Source: Corallococcus sicarius
GTDB lineage: Bacteria > Myxococcota > Myxococcia > Myxococcales > Myxococcaceae
Direction of reading: 5' to 3'
Assembly: GCF_003611735.1 (NCBI RefSeq)
Contig: NZ_RAWG01000006.1
Span: 16,513 to 80,512 of the forward strand
DNA: 64,000 nt
Shown: positions 8,912-16,626 of the stretch, piece after piece
How the letters are laid out: the number at the start of each line of letters is the position of its first letter
How positions within the stretch are numbered: position 1 is the stretch's first letter
Notes under the pieces: generated by a model
Databases searched by the model: none
Seen by the model: only the letters and a program-made list of their open reading frames with translations
Told to the model about the DNA's origin: nothing
Made by a program: the position numbers and the translations under genes

Positions 8912-9520
8912 TCACCTCTTCCGCACCTGCCTGGGGGAGCCACTGCTGTACCCGGTCTCGACGATGGTGCGCAGGGCAGTGAGCGAGGCGTCGTCCGCGG
9001 CGCCGGTGCCCTTGAGCCAGGCCACGGAGATCGCGGCGAGGAACAGGTCGTAGCCCCTGATGGAGGAGCGCGCGTGGCCCTTGAGCTGCGCGGCCTTCAA
9101 GTACTCCTCCGTGGTGGCGATGAGGTTGTCACACGGAAGGGTCAGCGGATTCTCCGGCTCGCGTTCCCGGGCGGCGACCATGAGAGGTTCAGGCAGGCCG
9201 CTGAAGGCACTGAAGTAGTCCTCCAGGGTCCGCATCCACTGCCGTAGCGCCTCATCCGGGTCCGCGACCTGGGTGAGCTCCGCGCGGCGCGCGACCAGCT
9301 CCTCCGAGCGCAACTGCAGCACCGCCGCCAGCAATGCCTCCCTCGTGGGGAAGTGGCGGTACAGGGTGCCCGGCCCGACGCCTGCCTCCTTGGCGACCGA
9401 CTCCAGCGAGGTGCCAAAGCCGTGCGCCAGGAAGTGGCGCTGGGCCACCTCCAGGATGCTCGCTCGGTTGCGCAGCACGTCCGCCCGCGGCTTCCGCCCC
9501 TCCGCCTCCCCGGTGCTCAT
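8912..9520 (-). CDS. TetR/AcrR family transcriptional regulator
   Basis: The 202-residue regulator has an N-terminal TetR helix-turn-helix (ILEVAQRHFLAHGF, TSLESVAKEAGVGPGTLYRHF) and an all-helical ligand domain. The ATG at 9520 has an excellent GAGAAGGAGGA site upstream, which decides against the in-frame ATGs at 9550-9553. The gene is divergent from two tandem reductase genes, and two inverted repeats lie in the shared region, so it most likely represses itself and the reductases until a small-molecule inducer binds. The inducer is unknown. Confidence 0.88.
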   Translation of the reverse strand: MSTGEAEGRKPRADVLRNRASILEVAQRHFLAHGFGTSLESVAKEAGVGPGTLYRHFPTREALLAAVLQLRSEELVARRAELTQVADPDEALRQWMRTLEDYFSAFSGLPEPLMVAAREREPENPLTLPCDNLIATTEEYLKAAQLKGHARSSIRGYDLFLAAISVAWLKGTGAADDASLTALRTIVETGYSSGSPRQVRKR

Positions 9521-9562
9521 CGGCTCCTCCTTCTCCTCATCGGATTCCATCACGTTGCGAAA

Positions 9563-9577
9563 CGGAGTCTACCTCCG
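9563..9577. promoter_or_regulatory. Putative TetR operator 1
   Basis: CGGAG-N5-CTCCG inverted repeat centred at 9570, in the divergent region between the TetR gene and the reductases. An AT-rich stretch (TATATA at 9578-9583) lies just beyond it and could be a -10 region. Confidence 0.5.
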
Positions 9578-9595
9578 TATATATGGCCAATAAAT

Positions 9596-9610
9596 CGGAG
9601 GCACCCTCCG
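9596..9610. promoter_or_regulatory. Putative TetR operator 2
   Basis: CGGAGG-N3-CCTCCG inverted repeat centred at 9603, 33 bases (about three helical turns) from operator 1 and sharing its CGGAG half-site. The repeated half-site and helical phasing support co-operative binding by the adjacent TetR protein. Confidence 0.5.
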
Positions 9611-9729
9611 CTTCTCCCTGCCCCAGGTGAAGGACCGTCGATGACGCTCCGACAAATGCTCCTGTGGCTCGAAGCGCCTGCGCATCCCGCGGTCGAGTGA
9701 ACGCCCCATGGAACACGAGGAGATTCGAC

Positions 9730-10476
9730 ATGAAGATTGGCATTCTAGGCGTCGGCTACATTGGCAAGACCCTGGCACGTAAACTGGGTGCGGCCGGACA
9801 TGACGTGAAGGTGGCCAACTCGCGCGGCCCGGAGACGATCGAGGCCGATGTGCTGGCCTCCGGCGCACGCGCGGTCACGGTCGCCGAAGCGGTGTCCGAC
9901 GTGGACGTCGTCATCCTCTCGATCCCCCTGAACCGTCTGCCCGAGGTCGCGCCGCTGATGGCCCGCGTCCCAAGTGAGACGGTGGTCATCGACACGTCGA
10001 ACTACTATCCCGGGCGCGACGGCAGGATTGACGCCATCGAAGCCGGCCAGGTCGAAAGCCTGTGGGTCGCTGAACGGCTGGGGCGGCCCGTCGCCAAGGC
10101 GTGGAACTCGATCGGCTCCGCCTCCTTTGCAACCCGGGGAATGGCCTCGGGGCACCCGGGGCGCATCGCGCTCCCTGTCGCGGCGGACCGGGAAGCGGAG
10201 CGCAAGGTGGCCATGGCGCTCGTCGAGGACACCGGGTTCGACGCACTCGACGCGGGCACGCTCGCGGAGTCATGGCGGCAGCAGCCGGGTGCCCCCTGCT
10301 ATGGGACGGACCTCACCCGCGAGGAGCTGCCGGCCGCGCTGGCAGCCGCCGACGCGGCGCGCTTGCCGAAGCGGCGCGATCTCTCAGTGGCGGTCATCCA
10401 GGAACGGGTGGGGGACAGCGCCACGAATCCCGATTCGGACTTCGGGGTCCGCCTCAGTCGCGTCTTGTTCATGTGA
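9730..10476 (+). CDS. NAD(P)-binding reductase, F420-dependent NADP oxidoreductase-like (copy 1)
   Basis: This 248-residue Rossmann protein belongs to the COG2085 dinucleotide-binding family: IGILGVGYIGKTLARKLG at the N-terminus and the family motif ANSRGPE at residues about 31-37. Other family hallmarks are DTSNYYPGRDG and AKAWNSIGSASFA. The ATG at 9730 follows a GAGGAGA site. It lacks a visible F420-binding signature, so the second substrate is unknown. Its last 30 or so residues have no equivalent in the shorter tandem copy. It is probably controlled by the divergent TetR gene. Confidence 0.85.
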   Translation: MKIGILGVGYIGKTLARKLGAAGHDVKVANSRGPETIEADVLASGARAVTVAEAVSDVDVVILSIPLNRLPEVAPLMARVPSETVVIDTSNYYPGRDGRIDAIEAGQVESLWVAERLGRPVAKAWNSIGSASFATRGMASGHPGRIALPVAADREAERKVAMALVEDTGFDALDAGTLAESWRQQPGAPCYGTDLTREELPAALAAADAARLPKRRDLSVAVIQERVGDSATNPDSDFGVRLSRVLFM

Positions 10477-10533
10477 CGGTCCGCCGGTTGCGGTCGGTCC
10501 ACTCTTCTTTCTCATCCAGCGAAACGGAACGTC

Positions 10534-11238
10534 ATGGACATCGGAATCATGGGTTCAGGTCACATCGGCAGCACGCTCGCACGGAAGCTCACGGCGCTCG
10601 GGCACCGGGTGTCGATTGCCAACTCGCGTGGCCCCGCCTCGCTGGCCGCGTTGGCGGCCGAGACGGGCGCGACCGCAGCGACCGTGGAGCAGGCCGCGCG
10701 TGCTCGCGACGTGATCATCGTCACCATCCCGCAGAAGGCCGTGTCGGAGCTGCCGCGCCACGTGTTCGCCGCGACGTCCGCGGTCGTGGTGGATACCGGC
10801 AACTACTACCCGTCGCGCGACGGCCGCATCGCAGAGATCGACGGGGGTCTGGCCGAGAGCCAGTGGGTGGCGCAGATGCTGGGCCGCCCCGTGGTGAAGG
10901 CCTTCAACAACATCGGCGCCAACAGCCTCGCCACGCGAGGCGTACCCGCCGGTACCCCGGGCCGTGTCTGTCTCTCCGTCGCTGGCGACGACGTGCGTGC
11001 GAAGCAGGGGGTGCAAGGCATCATCGAGGCGCTGGGCTTCGACGGCCTCGACGCCGGCACGCTCGCCGAGTCCTGGCGGCAGCAGCCCGGCACACCGGCG
11101 TACTGCCACGACCTCGGTAGGGCCGGGCTGGAAGCCGCTCTGGCGCAGGCCGACGCCGGGAAGATTGCACAGTACCGCGCGGAGGCTGACGAGGCCGCGC
11201 GTCCGTACTTCGCACCGACCCTGGCTCGCTCGACCTGA
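10534..11238 (+). CDS. NAD(P)-binding reductase, F420-dependent NADP oxidoreductase-like (copy 2)
   Basis: The 234-residue paralogue of the preceding gene keeps IGIMGSGHIGSTLARKL, ANSRGPAS, DTGNYYPSRDG and the exact peptide DAGTLAESWRQQPG near the C-terminus. The two genes are separated by 57 bases and share direction, so they look like a tandem duplication expressed together from the TetR-controlled promoter. Divergence between the copies is well beyond recent duplication, which suggests each has its own substrate. The DNA after its stop codon is an IS3 remnant. Confidence 0.85.
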   Translation: MDIGIMGSGHIGSTLARKLTALGHRVSIANSRGPASLAALAAETGATAATVEQAARARDVIIVTIPQKAVSELPRHVFAATSAVVVDTGNYYPSRDGRIAEIDGGLAESQWVAQMLGRPVVKAFNNIGANSLATRGVPAGTPGRVCLSVAGDDVRAKQGVQGIIEALGFDGLDAGTLAESWRQQPGTPAYCHDLGRAGLEAALAQADAGKIAQYRAEADEAARPYFAPTLARST

Positions 11239-11274
11239 GGGGAACCGGGGTCGTGCTTGGCCCGGCGCTCCTGG

Positions 11275-11345
11275 CTGTGGCGGCTGGAGGAGCAGGGCAT
11301 TGAATGCAGCATGTCGCGCAAGGGCAACGGCTGGGACTCTGAGCC
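11275..11345 (+). pseudogene. IS3-family transposase OrfB remnant
   Basis: The frame beginning near 11257 encodes WRLEEQGIECSMSRKGNGWD, a clear match to the signature near the third catalytic residue of IS3-group OrfB (consensus xGIxxSMSRKGNCWDNA). The rest of the transposase is absent: after WDSE the frame runs into unrelated sequence, and no inverted repeats or OrfA are seen. It is a dead fragment of roughly 25 codons. It marks the left edge of a region of broken genes up to about 13.1 kb. Confidence 0.75.
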
Positions 11346-11407
11346 CCGCGGAGTACGCGTGCCTCCGCCGCGCTGGCCTGCGAGCAAAAAATTCTTTATC
11401 AAGCCGC

Positions 11408-12022
11408 ATGTCCCTGAAGCCCCAACCCTACATCACCCTCCCCGGCACGCGGTTTCAACCCCTTGCAACCGAGCTCGGCCTTGAGCGTTACAACCTGCTC
11501 GAGGTCAGTGATGATTCGGTCAATTATGAGGACCTCTTCGGCGGCAACGAGGTCGCCTTCGTGGTCCACGAAGGCAAGCTCACGCTGAGCGGACCGACCT
11601 ACGTTCGCAATGAGGAGCCGATGGTGTGCGTCATCGAAGGCGATCTGATTGTCGATGGACCGCTGGTGATCCGCGACCTCGACCTCTACGTGCCGCTGTG
11701 GGTCAAGGGCTCGCTGATTGCCCGTGACCTGTTGCTCAGCGCCGACGCGCAGGTGTTCATCGAGGGCGACCTCAAGCTGACCGGCAACCTCGTCACGGAC
11801 GGCACTGACGCGACCCATCTGGTCGTCCACGGCGAGGCGCAGGTCGGCGCGTGGCTGCGGCCAGGTCACCGCGGCGCGATCTACCTCCCGGCATCGGTAC
11901 CCGATCCGCTCGAGGGCGAGGCTCTGGCGGCGCGGCTCGCCCCCACGCTTGTCCAGCCCAGAAACCGCTCACTGACCTTGTGCGAGCACGTGCTGGCGGG
12001 CCAGCCGCTGCTGCGGGACTGA
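11408..12022 (+). CDS. Hypothetical protein with polymer-forming (beta-helix-like) repeats
   Basis: The 204-residue product is intact and hydrophilic. Its middle half (residues about 65-150) shows repeated short strands ending in Gly-Asp or Gly-Ser (VIEGDLIVDGPLVIRDLDL, WVKGSLIARDLLLS, FIEGDLKLTGNL). This is the spacing of a right-handed beta-helix as in bactofilin-like polymer-forming proteins. No signal peptide or enzyme motif is seen. Base composition is slightly less GC-rich than its neighbours and the gene lies between an IS3 remnant and a LysR fragment, so it may have arrived by transfer. The ATG at 11408 is the first sensible start. Confidence 0.65.
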   Translation: MSLKPQPYITLPGTRFQPLATELGLERYNLLEVSDDSVNYEDLFGGNEVAFVVHEGKLTLSGPTYVRNEEPMVCVIEGDLIVDGPLVIRDLDLYVPLWVKGSLIARDLLLSADAQVFIEGDLKLTGNLVTDGTDATHLVVHGEAQVGAWLRPGHRGAIYLPASVPDPLEGEALAARLAPTLVQPRNRSLTLCEHVLAGQPLLRD

Positions 12023-12265
12023 CGCGGTGTAGAAAACAAACAGCGGGTGCACGCGGCGGACTCCGCGGAGAGCATCCTCGCCTTCGTGGCCGCGGGGCTG
12101 GGCTTCTCGTGGGTGCCGTCATTCCAGCCGGGGGGCCCGCGCATGCCCGGCGTGGGGGCGTGGCCCCTGACGCGTCCCCGCGCCGTCTTTCCCATCTACG
12201 CGCTCTGGCTCAAGTCGCGCACACCGGCGCCGCTGGTGGCGGCGTCTCCGGTCATCCAACGCTGA
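12023..12265 (+). pseudogene. LysR-type regulator, C-terminal fragment
   Basis: The reading frame encodes VHAADSAESILAFVAAGLGF followed by SWVPSF and PIYALWLKS, which is the last third of a LysR substrate-binding domain. The helix-turn-helix and most of the effector domain are missing, and an in-frame stop lies at 12020-12022. No ribosome binding site precedes it. It is a truncated remnant. Confidence 0.7.
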
Positions 12266-12334
12266 CAGGAGGCGTCGCGGCCCGGGGGAAGGAGGGGGAG
12301 AGGCGCCCCCGGCCCGCGAGCCCCGTGAAAGTGC

Positions 12335-12585
12335 TCAGTGGCGACCGCCGCCGCGCTCGCCGCCCGTGGGCCAGGGGCACACGTCGCGCGACGGCCGGAC
12401 GATGCCCGAAAGCGTGACAGTGCCCTGCGAGCCATCGAGCACGGTCTCCGTGTAGGCGCCATCAATGGTGCGCACCCGCGGCGTGTCGCTGGAGAACGCG
12501 ACGGACAGCTCGCCCGTCAGGCGCACCGACTTCACCACCGCGCCGGAAGCATCCGTGCGCGTGCGCGTCACGTCCGCCTGCGTGC
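12335..12585 (-). pseudogene. C-terminal fragment of an unrecognised protein
   Basis: On the minus strand the frame shows a protein-like run (GAVVKSVRLTGELSVAFSSD, then TIDGAYTETVLDGSQGTVTLSG) ending in a stop at 12335, with alternating polar and hydrophobic residues typical of beta structure. No start codon fits, and at about 12590 the sequence changes to an outer-membrane-protein fragment on the other strand. I read it as the 3' end of a gene whose 5' part was lost by rearrangement. The family is not recognised. Confidence 0.4.
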
Positions 12586-12611
12586 TCTTGCGCCGGGGCG
12601 GCGCGCCGTCC

Positions 12612-13141
12612 ACCAGCTCCGAGGTGGAGAAGGACGGGCTCGCAGAGGAGTTCGCCTACCTCACCGGGCCGCGCCTGGACGCCACGCTGTCCCAGGAAGC
12701 GCGGCTGCGCTTCGGGAGCGCCACGGCGTGGTACCGCTACCGTCAGGACCGCATCGGCACGCTGGTGCAAGCCATCACCCCCACGGAGTCCTCCGTCGCA
12801 TCCCAGGCGTATGTCATTCCCTTCGGCTTCATGAGCCACGCCGTCGGAGGCTCAGGACGGTGGCAGCCCCTGCCGTGGCTCACCGCCAGCCTGGACGCGG
12901 AGGTGGAGTGGCGCCGCTACCTCGCACGCTGGGCCCCTCCCTGCGCGCGAGGCTGTCGGAGCACTTGCGCCTCACCGCGCGCTACGAGCTGCTGGTGAAC
13001 CGCTCCAACATCGACATGCGGCTCACCGACGAGGACTCCGCCGCGTGCGAGGGAGCACAGCGCCTTTGCCATGCGTATGACTACACGAATGGCATCTACG
13101 AAAAGCATGGCGTGATGCTCCAGCTCGAAGCCGTGTGGTGA
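12612..13141 (+). pseudogene. Outer-membrane beta-barrel protein fragment with frameshift
   Basis: Frame 3 encodes a barrel-like stretch (LDATLSQEARLRFGSATAWY, then IGTLVQAITPTESS and ASLDAEVEWRRYL) up to about 12925. The protein then continues in frame 2 as RTLGPSLRARLSEHLRLTAR to a stop at 13141 (ending QLEAVW). The N-terminus and signal peptide are missing. A one-base change near 12925 and the missing 5' end make it a pseudogene. The Arg and Tyr alternation and the C-terminal Trp fit an outer-membrane strand. Confidence 0.5.
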
Positions 13142-13348
13142 GCCGAGGGCAGGCGCGCTCCCCCGACATGAGAGAGACGGAATCCCGCGCGAGGATGTTC
13201 CCGGGCACCGCGCTGTCGACTTCGCGATGAAGGCCCCTGCCTCCAAGGTGGGGCCTCCAGGCGCCCCGTGTGCCAGGGGGTGTTGCGAAGGCCGCCCCCA
13301 CGTCCCCACGTTCCGCGGGAAGGACTCTCACGACAGAGGAGGCGCACC

Positions 13349-13918
13349 GTGCCCATGTCCATGCCTGGATTCTCGCTGGCCCTCGCCGCGTCCGCGGCGC
13401 TGTGCTTCTCCGCGGGCTGTTCCAAACAGGAGATGAACAAGTCCGAGTCGCCACAAGCGACTCCCACACCCGCGCAGGCGTCCGTGGATCAGCGCTGTCC
13501 CATGGCCGTGCCAGGAGCGCAGGTCCGCACGGAGGACACGTCGGATGGGGTGGCGCTCATCTTCACCACGTCGGATCCCTCGCAGGTGGCGGACCTCCAG
13601 CTTCGCAGCCGTCGGATGCTGGACGAACAGGCCCAGCGCACGCGCTCGCAGACGCCCATGGACCTGGCACAGGAAGAGGACCTGGGTGACAGCGCGCTGG
13701 AGGAGCAGGCCGGCCGCGATGAGAGCGGCACGGGCGGTGGCGGCCCCCAGGACACCGCGGGAGCGCCGACCGTGCCCTCCCGCGCGGTGGCGCAGGACAC
13801 GCAGGACGGCATCACCGTCACCTACTCCGCCCTGGACGAAATGCAGAAGCGCCAGCTCATCGACGAGGTCCACGAAACGGCCCGCCAGATGAAGGGCGGC
13901 CACTGCCCCGGCATGTAG
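13349..13918 (+). CDS. Small lipoprotein of unknown function
   Basis: The 189-residue product has a lipoprotein signal (LALAASAALCFSAGC) followed by a Ser/Pro/Gln-rich linker. Two related segments follow, each with a DGVALIFTTSD- or DGITVTYSALD-like strand, so the mature part may be a repeated domain. GAGGAGG (13336-13342) lies 6 bases before the GTG at 13349 and 12 bases before the ATG at 13355, so the GTG is preferred. No family is recognised. A strong hairpin follows before the convergent methyltransferase gene. The 207 bases upstream hold no gene I can support. Confidence 0.75.
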   Translation: MPMSMPGFSLALAASAALCFSAGCSKQEMNKSESPQATPTPAQASVDQRCPMAVPGAQVRTEDTSDGVALIFTTSDPSQVADLQLRSRRMLDEQAQRTRSQTPMDLAQEEDLGDSALEEQAGRDESGTGGGGPQDTAGAPTVPSRAVAQDTQDGITVTYSALDEMQKRQLIDEVHETARQMKGGHCPGM

Positions 13919-13931
13919 CCCGCGCGCACGT

Positions 13932-13962
13932 CACCGGGACGGCGCGGCAGGCCGTCCCGGTG
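13932..13962. terminator. Bidirectional hairpin between convergent genes
   Basis: CACCGGGACGG (13932-13942) pairs perfectly with CCGTCCCGGTG (13952-13962). It lies between the stop codons of two convergent genes and could end transcription from either side, though no T-run follows. Confidence 0.6.
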
Positions 13963-13970
13963 GGAGCCCG

Positions 13971-14561
13971 CTACCGGCTGAACACCACCGTGAGGTTGTT
14001 GCTCGGCATCTCCACCACGCGCTCGCGGGTGAGCCCGTGTCGCAGCGCCTCGGCGGTGACCGCGCCCAGCTCGCGCACGCCCCAGGCCGGGTCGCGGGCC
14101 CGGAGCGATTCGTCGAAGGCGAGGTTGCTCGGCGCGGTCACCGTGCCCTCCACGAAGTAGGGCCCGTAGAGGACGAGCCGCCCCCCCGCGCGCAGCACCC
14201 GCCCCGCGCCCCGCATCAATCCCTGACAGGCCGCCCACGGGGCGATGTGGATCATGTTCACGCAGAGCATGGCGTCCGCGTGCTCCACCGGCCACGTGTC
14301 GGAGCTCGCGTCCAGCATGCGCGCGGGCAGCAGGTTGGGCGTCCCTTCCGACGCGCGCCACGCGTCGATGCTCTCCAGCGCCCCGGCGTCCCCGTCCGTC
14401 GGCTGCCAGGACAGCCCCGGGAACGCCCGCGCGAAGAACGCCGCGTGCTGGCCGGTGCCGCTCGCCACCTCCAACAACAGGCCCGACGCGGGCAGCACCT
14501 CCCGGAGGACGGCGAGGAGCGGTTCGCGGTTGCGCTCGGTGGCGGGGGCATGGCGCATCAT
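13971..14561 (-). CDS. DUF938 family SAM-dependent methyltransferase
   Basis: The 196-residue product matches the DUF938 family: it opens with HAPATERNREPLL, has the SAM loop LLLEVASGTGQHAAFFA at residues about 28-44, and continues with WQPTDGD and the MIHIAPW motif. It ends with NNLTVVFSR, also usual in the family. Adjacent ATGs at 14561 and 14558 are both possible starts. The methyl acceptor is not known. It converges on the lipoprotein gene. Confidence 0.88.
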   Translation of the reverse strand: MMRHAPATERNREPLLAVLREVLPASGLLLEVASGTGQHAAFFARAFPGLSWQPTDGDAGALESIDAWRASEGTPNLLPARMLDASSDTWPVEHADAMLCVNMIHIAPWAACQGLMRGAGRVLRAGGRLVLYGPYFVEGTVTAPSNLAFDESLRARDPAWGVRELGAVTAEALRHGLTRERVVEMPSNNLTVVFSR

Positions 14562-14848
14562 GTCCGCCGGTCTTCCACACCCGCGCACGCGAGGGAAGCC
14601 CGCACTCGCGGTGCCGCACCTTCCGCTCGCGGTCCGACGCAAGCCCCGCACGCCCGGTCCACGAGCGGACAATCAGCTTCACCCGGAAGGCTCCTCGCGG
14701 AAGTTTGCACCCAGGGGCGACTCGAACCAACAACATGCGGGAATTCCGCAACACTTGTCTGCCCTTTCCGACAACTTCCTGCGAAAGCGAGAGCGCAGTC
14801 GGTTCTCGTGGATGTTCGTCTCGCATCACCATCCAGGCTGGAGTGACC

Positions 14849-16495
14849 TTGAAGTTCTTCAATCGAAATGTTTCACGCATGCTGTGCTCGGTGTCGTTGC
14901 TCGCGTTCGCGGGTTGCGGCCCGCAGGGCGCGGACACCTCTTCCCCCTCCGAGCAGGACGGCGTCTCCGCCGAGGTCAGCGCGACGCAGCAGGCGCTGTC
15001 CACCATCGCGTACCGGAGCAGCAGCAGCGCGACGGGCAAGACCATCACCTCGCTGAGCATCGCGAAGCCCGCGGGCACCGTGGCGGGTGACGTGCTGCTG
15101 GCACGCATCATCAACCGCAACGTCGTGGCCGCGGTGGCGACGGCGCCCGCTGGCTGGACGCTGCTGCGCTCGGACCAGAGCGCGTCGCAGATCAAGGCGT
15201 GGGTCTTCTACAAGGTCGCGACCGCGTCCGAGCCCGCCAGCTACGCGTTCAACCTGGACCTGGCCAGCTACATGGCCGGCACCCTCTCCGCGTTCTCCGG
15301 CGTGGACCCCACGAACCCCATCGACGCGCAGGCCGGCCAGAAGAACGGCACCACGGCCAGCTTCATCACGCCCGCGCTGACCACCAGCACCGCCAACGGC
15401 GTCGCGGTGTGGTTCGGCTCGCAGATCTGGACCGGCGCCGAGTGCCCCGTAAGCCCCATCGTGCCGCCCACGGGCTTCGCCGAGCCGCTCGACACCTGCC
15501 TCGTGTCCTCGTCCACGGGCCTGCTCTTCGACGTGGCCCACAAGGAGCTGGGCGCCGCCGGGGCCCAGGGCGCGTTCAACGGCTCGTCGCCCTTCCCGAA
15601 CACGAACATCGCGCAGGTCGTCGCGCTGCGCGCGGTGGGCGCTTCCGCGTCCTGCTCCGTGGGTGACACCTTCGCCACCACGTACACGACCCAGGGCACC
15701 GTGGTGTCCCCCGCCATCGTGGAGCCGTCCGGCCTGGCGATGAGCCGCCTGACGCCGGGCGTCCTCTACGTGCACAACGAGGACACCACCGCCATCGTGG
15801 CCATCAGCACCACCGACGCGAGCACCCTGGGCACCTTCAACGTGTCCAATGTGACGCCCGCGGACTGGGAGGACGTCGCCTCCGGACCGTGCCCCACCGG
15901 CAAGTGCATCTACATGGGTGACATTGGCCGCTCGAGCGCCAACTTCCCCACGCCGCCGTCCACCTTCGCCGTCTACCGCATCCCGGAGCCTGACATCGGC
16001 GCGGGCCAGACGAGCGGCAACCTCACCGCGACGGCCTTCCCGTTCCAGTACCCGGACACGCCCAAGGACGCGGAGACCATCATGGTCCACCCCACCACGG
16101 GCGACATCTACATCATCACCAAGTCCTACGCGGGCGCGAGCAAGGTCTACAAGTTCCCCCAGCCGCTGCCGGCGCCGGGCACCATGTCCACGCTCGTGTT
16201 CGTGGCCAACATCCAGCTGCCCACCACCACGGACACCAACTACGGCGCCGCCACGTCGGGCAACATCCACCCGTGCGCGAACCGCTTCCTGCTGCGCACC
16301 TACCGCCGCGTGTATGAGTTCCGCGCGGCCCCGGGCGCCGCCTTCGAGACCGCCTTCGCCGCCACGCCCGTCGCCCTGACGGACACCGTGGAGGGCCAGG
16401 GCGAGGCCATCGAGTACGACTCCACCGGCACGGCCTATTACACGATGAGCGAGTCCCCCTCGCCCTTCAAGCTCAAGCGCGTCGTGCGCCAGTAA
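14849..16495 (+). CDS. Large secreted lipoprotein, probable beta-propeller
   Basis: The product (548 residues from a TTG at 14849, or 538 from an ATG at 14879) has a lipoprotein signal MLCSVSLLAFAGC. The TTG has GGAG 6 bases upstream and gives a positively charged N-terminus (KFFNRNVSR), so I prefer it. Residues about 40-260 form a strand-rich domain (YRSSSSATGKTITSLSIAKP, TAPAGWTLLRSD) seen in secreted adhesin-like proteins. The rest looks like a beta-propeller (PSGLAMSRLTPGVLYVHNED, ADWEDVASGPC, GDIYIITKSY), as in phytase or esterase-like propellers. No catalytic residue set is obvious. A strong terminator follows. Confidence 0.75.
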   Translation: MKFFNRNVSRMLCSVSLLAFAGCGPQGADTSSPSEQDGVSAEVSATQQALSTIAYRSSSSATGKTITSLSIAKPAGTVAGDVLLARIINRNVVAAVATAPAGWTLLRSDQSASQIKAWVFYKVATASEPASYAFNLDLASYMAGTLSAFSGVDPTNPIDAQAGQKNGTTASFITPALTTSTANGVAVWFGSQIWTGAECPVSPIVPPTGFAEPLDTCLVSSSTGLLFDVAHKELGAAGAQGAFNGSSPFPNTNIAQVVALRAVGASASCSVGDTFATTYTTQGTVVSPAIVEPSGLAMSRLTPGVLYVHNEDTTAIVAISTTDASTLGTFNVSNVTPADWEDVASGPCPTGKCIYMGDIGRSSANFPTPPSTFAVYRIPEPDIGAGQTSGNLTATAFPFQYPDTPKDAETIMVHPTTGDIYIITKSYAGASKVYKFPQPLPAPGTMSTLVFVANIQLPTTTDTNYGAATSGNIHPCANRFLLRTYRRVYEFRAAPGAAFETAFAATPVALTDTVEGQGEAIEYDSTGTAYYTMSESPSPFKLKRVVRQ

Positions 16496-16513
16496 CCCAT
16501 CGCCGTCACCCAC

Positions 16514-16551
16514 GGCCGCGCCCGGGCTCCACGCCGGGCGCGGCCTCTTTT
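16514..16551 (+). terminator. Rho-independent terminator
   Basis: GGCCGCGCCCGG (16514-16525) and CCGGGCGCGGCC (16534-16545) form a perfect 12-bp stem with an 8-base loop, followed by TCTTTT. This is the clearest classical terminator in the window. Confidence 0.85.
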
Positions 16552-16613
16552 CGCCTGCAACATCCGGAATCATCCCATCCGGAAGGAATTAAAGCTCTTT
16601 CTCGTTTTGCATC

Positions 16614-16619
16614 TATAAT
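16614..16619 (+). promoter_or_regulatory. Consensus -10 box close to start codon
   Basis: A perfect TATAAT lies 7 bases before the ATG at 16627 in a short AT-rich patch after a terminator. With a usual 6-7 base spacing the transcript would start at or just before the ATG, so the mRNA may be leaderless or nearly so. No good -35 is seen at 17 bases; TTAAAG lies 19 bases away. Confidence 0.45.
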
Positions 16620-16626
16620 CGCAGTC

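Noticed and set aside
13142..13467. Minus-strand open frames over 13023-13469 as an extra gene
   Set aside because: They run antisense through the lipoprotein start, with no ribosome binding site and no protein-like composition.
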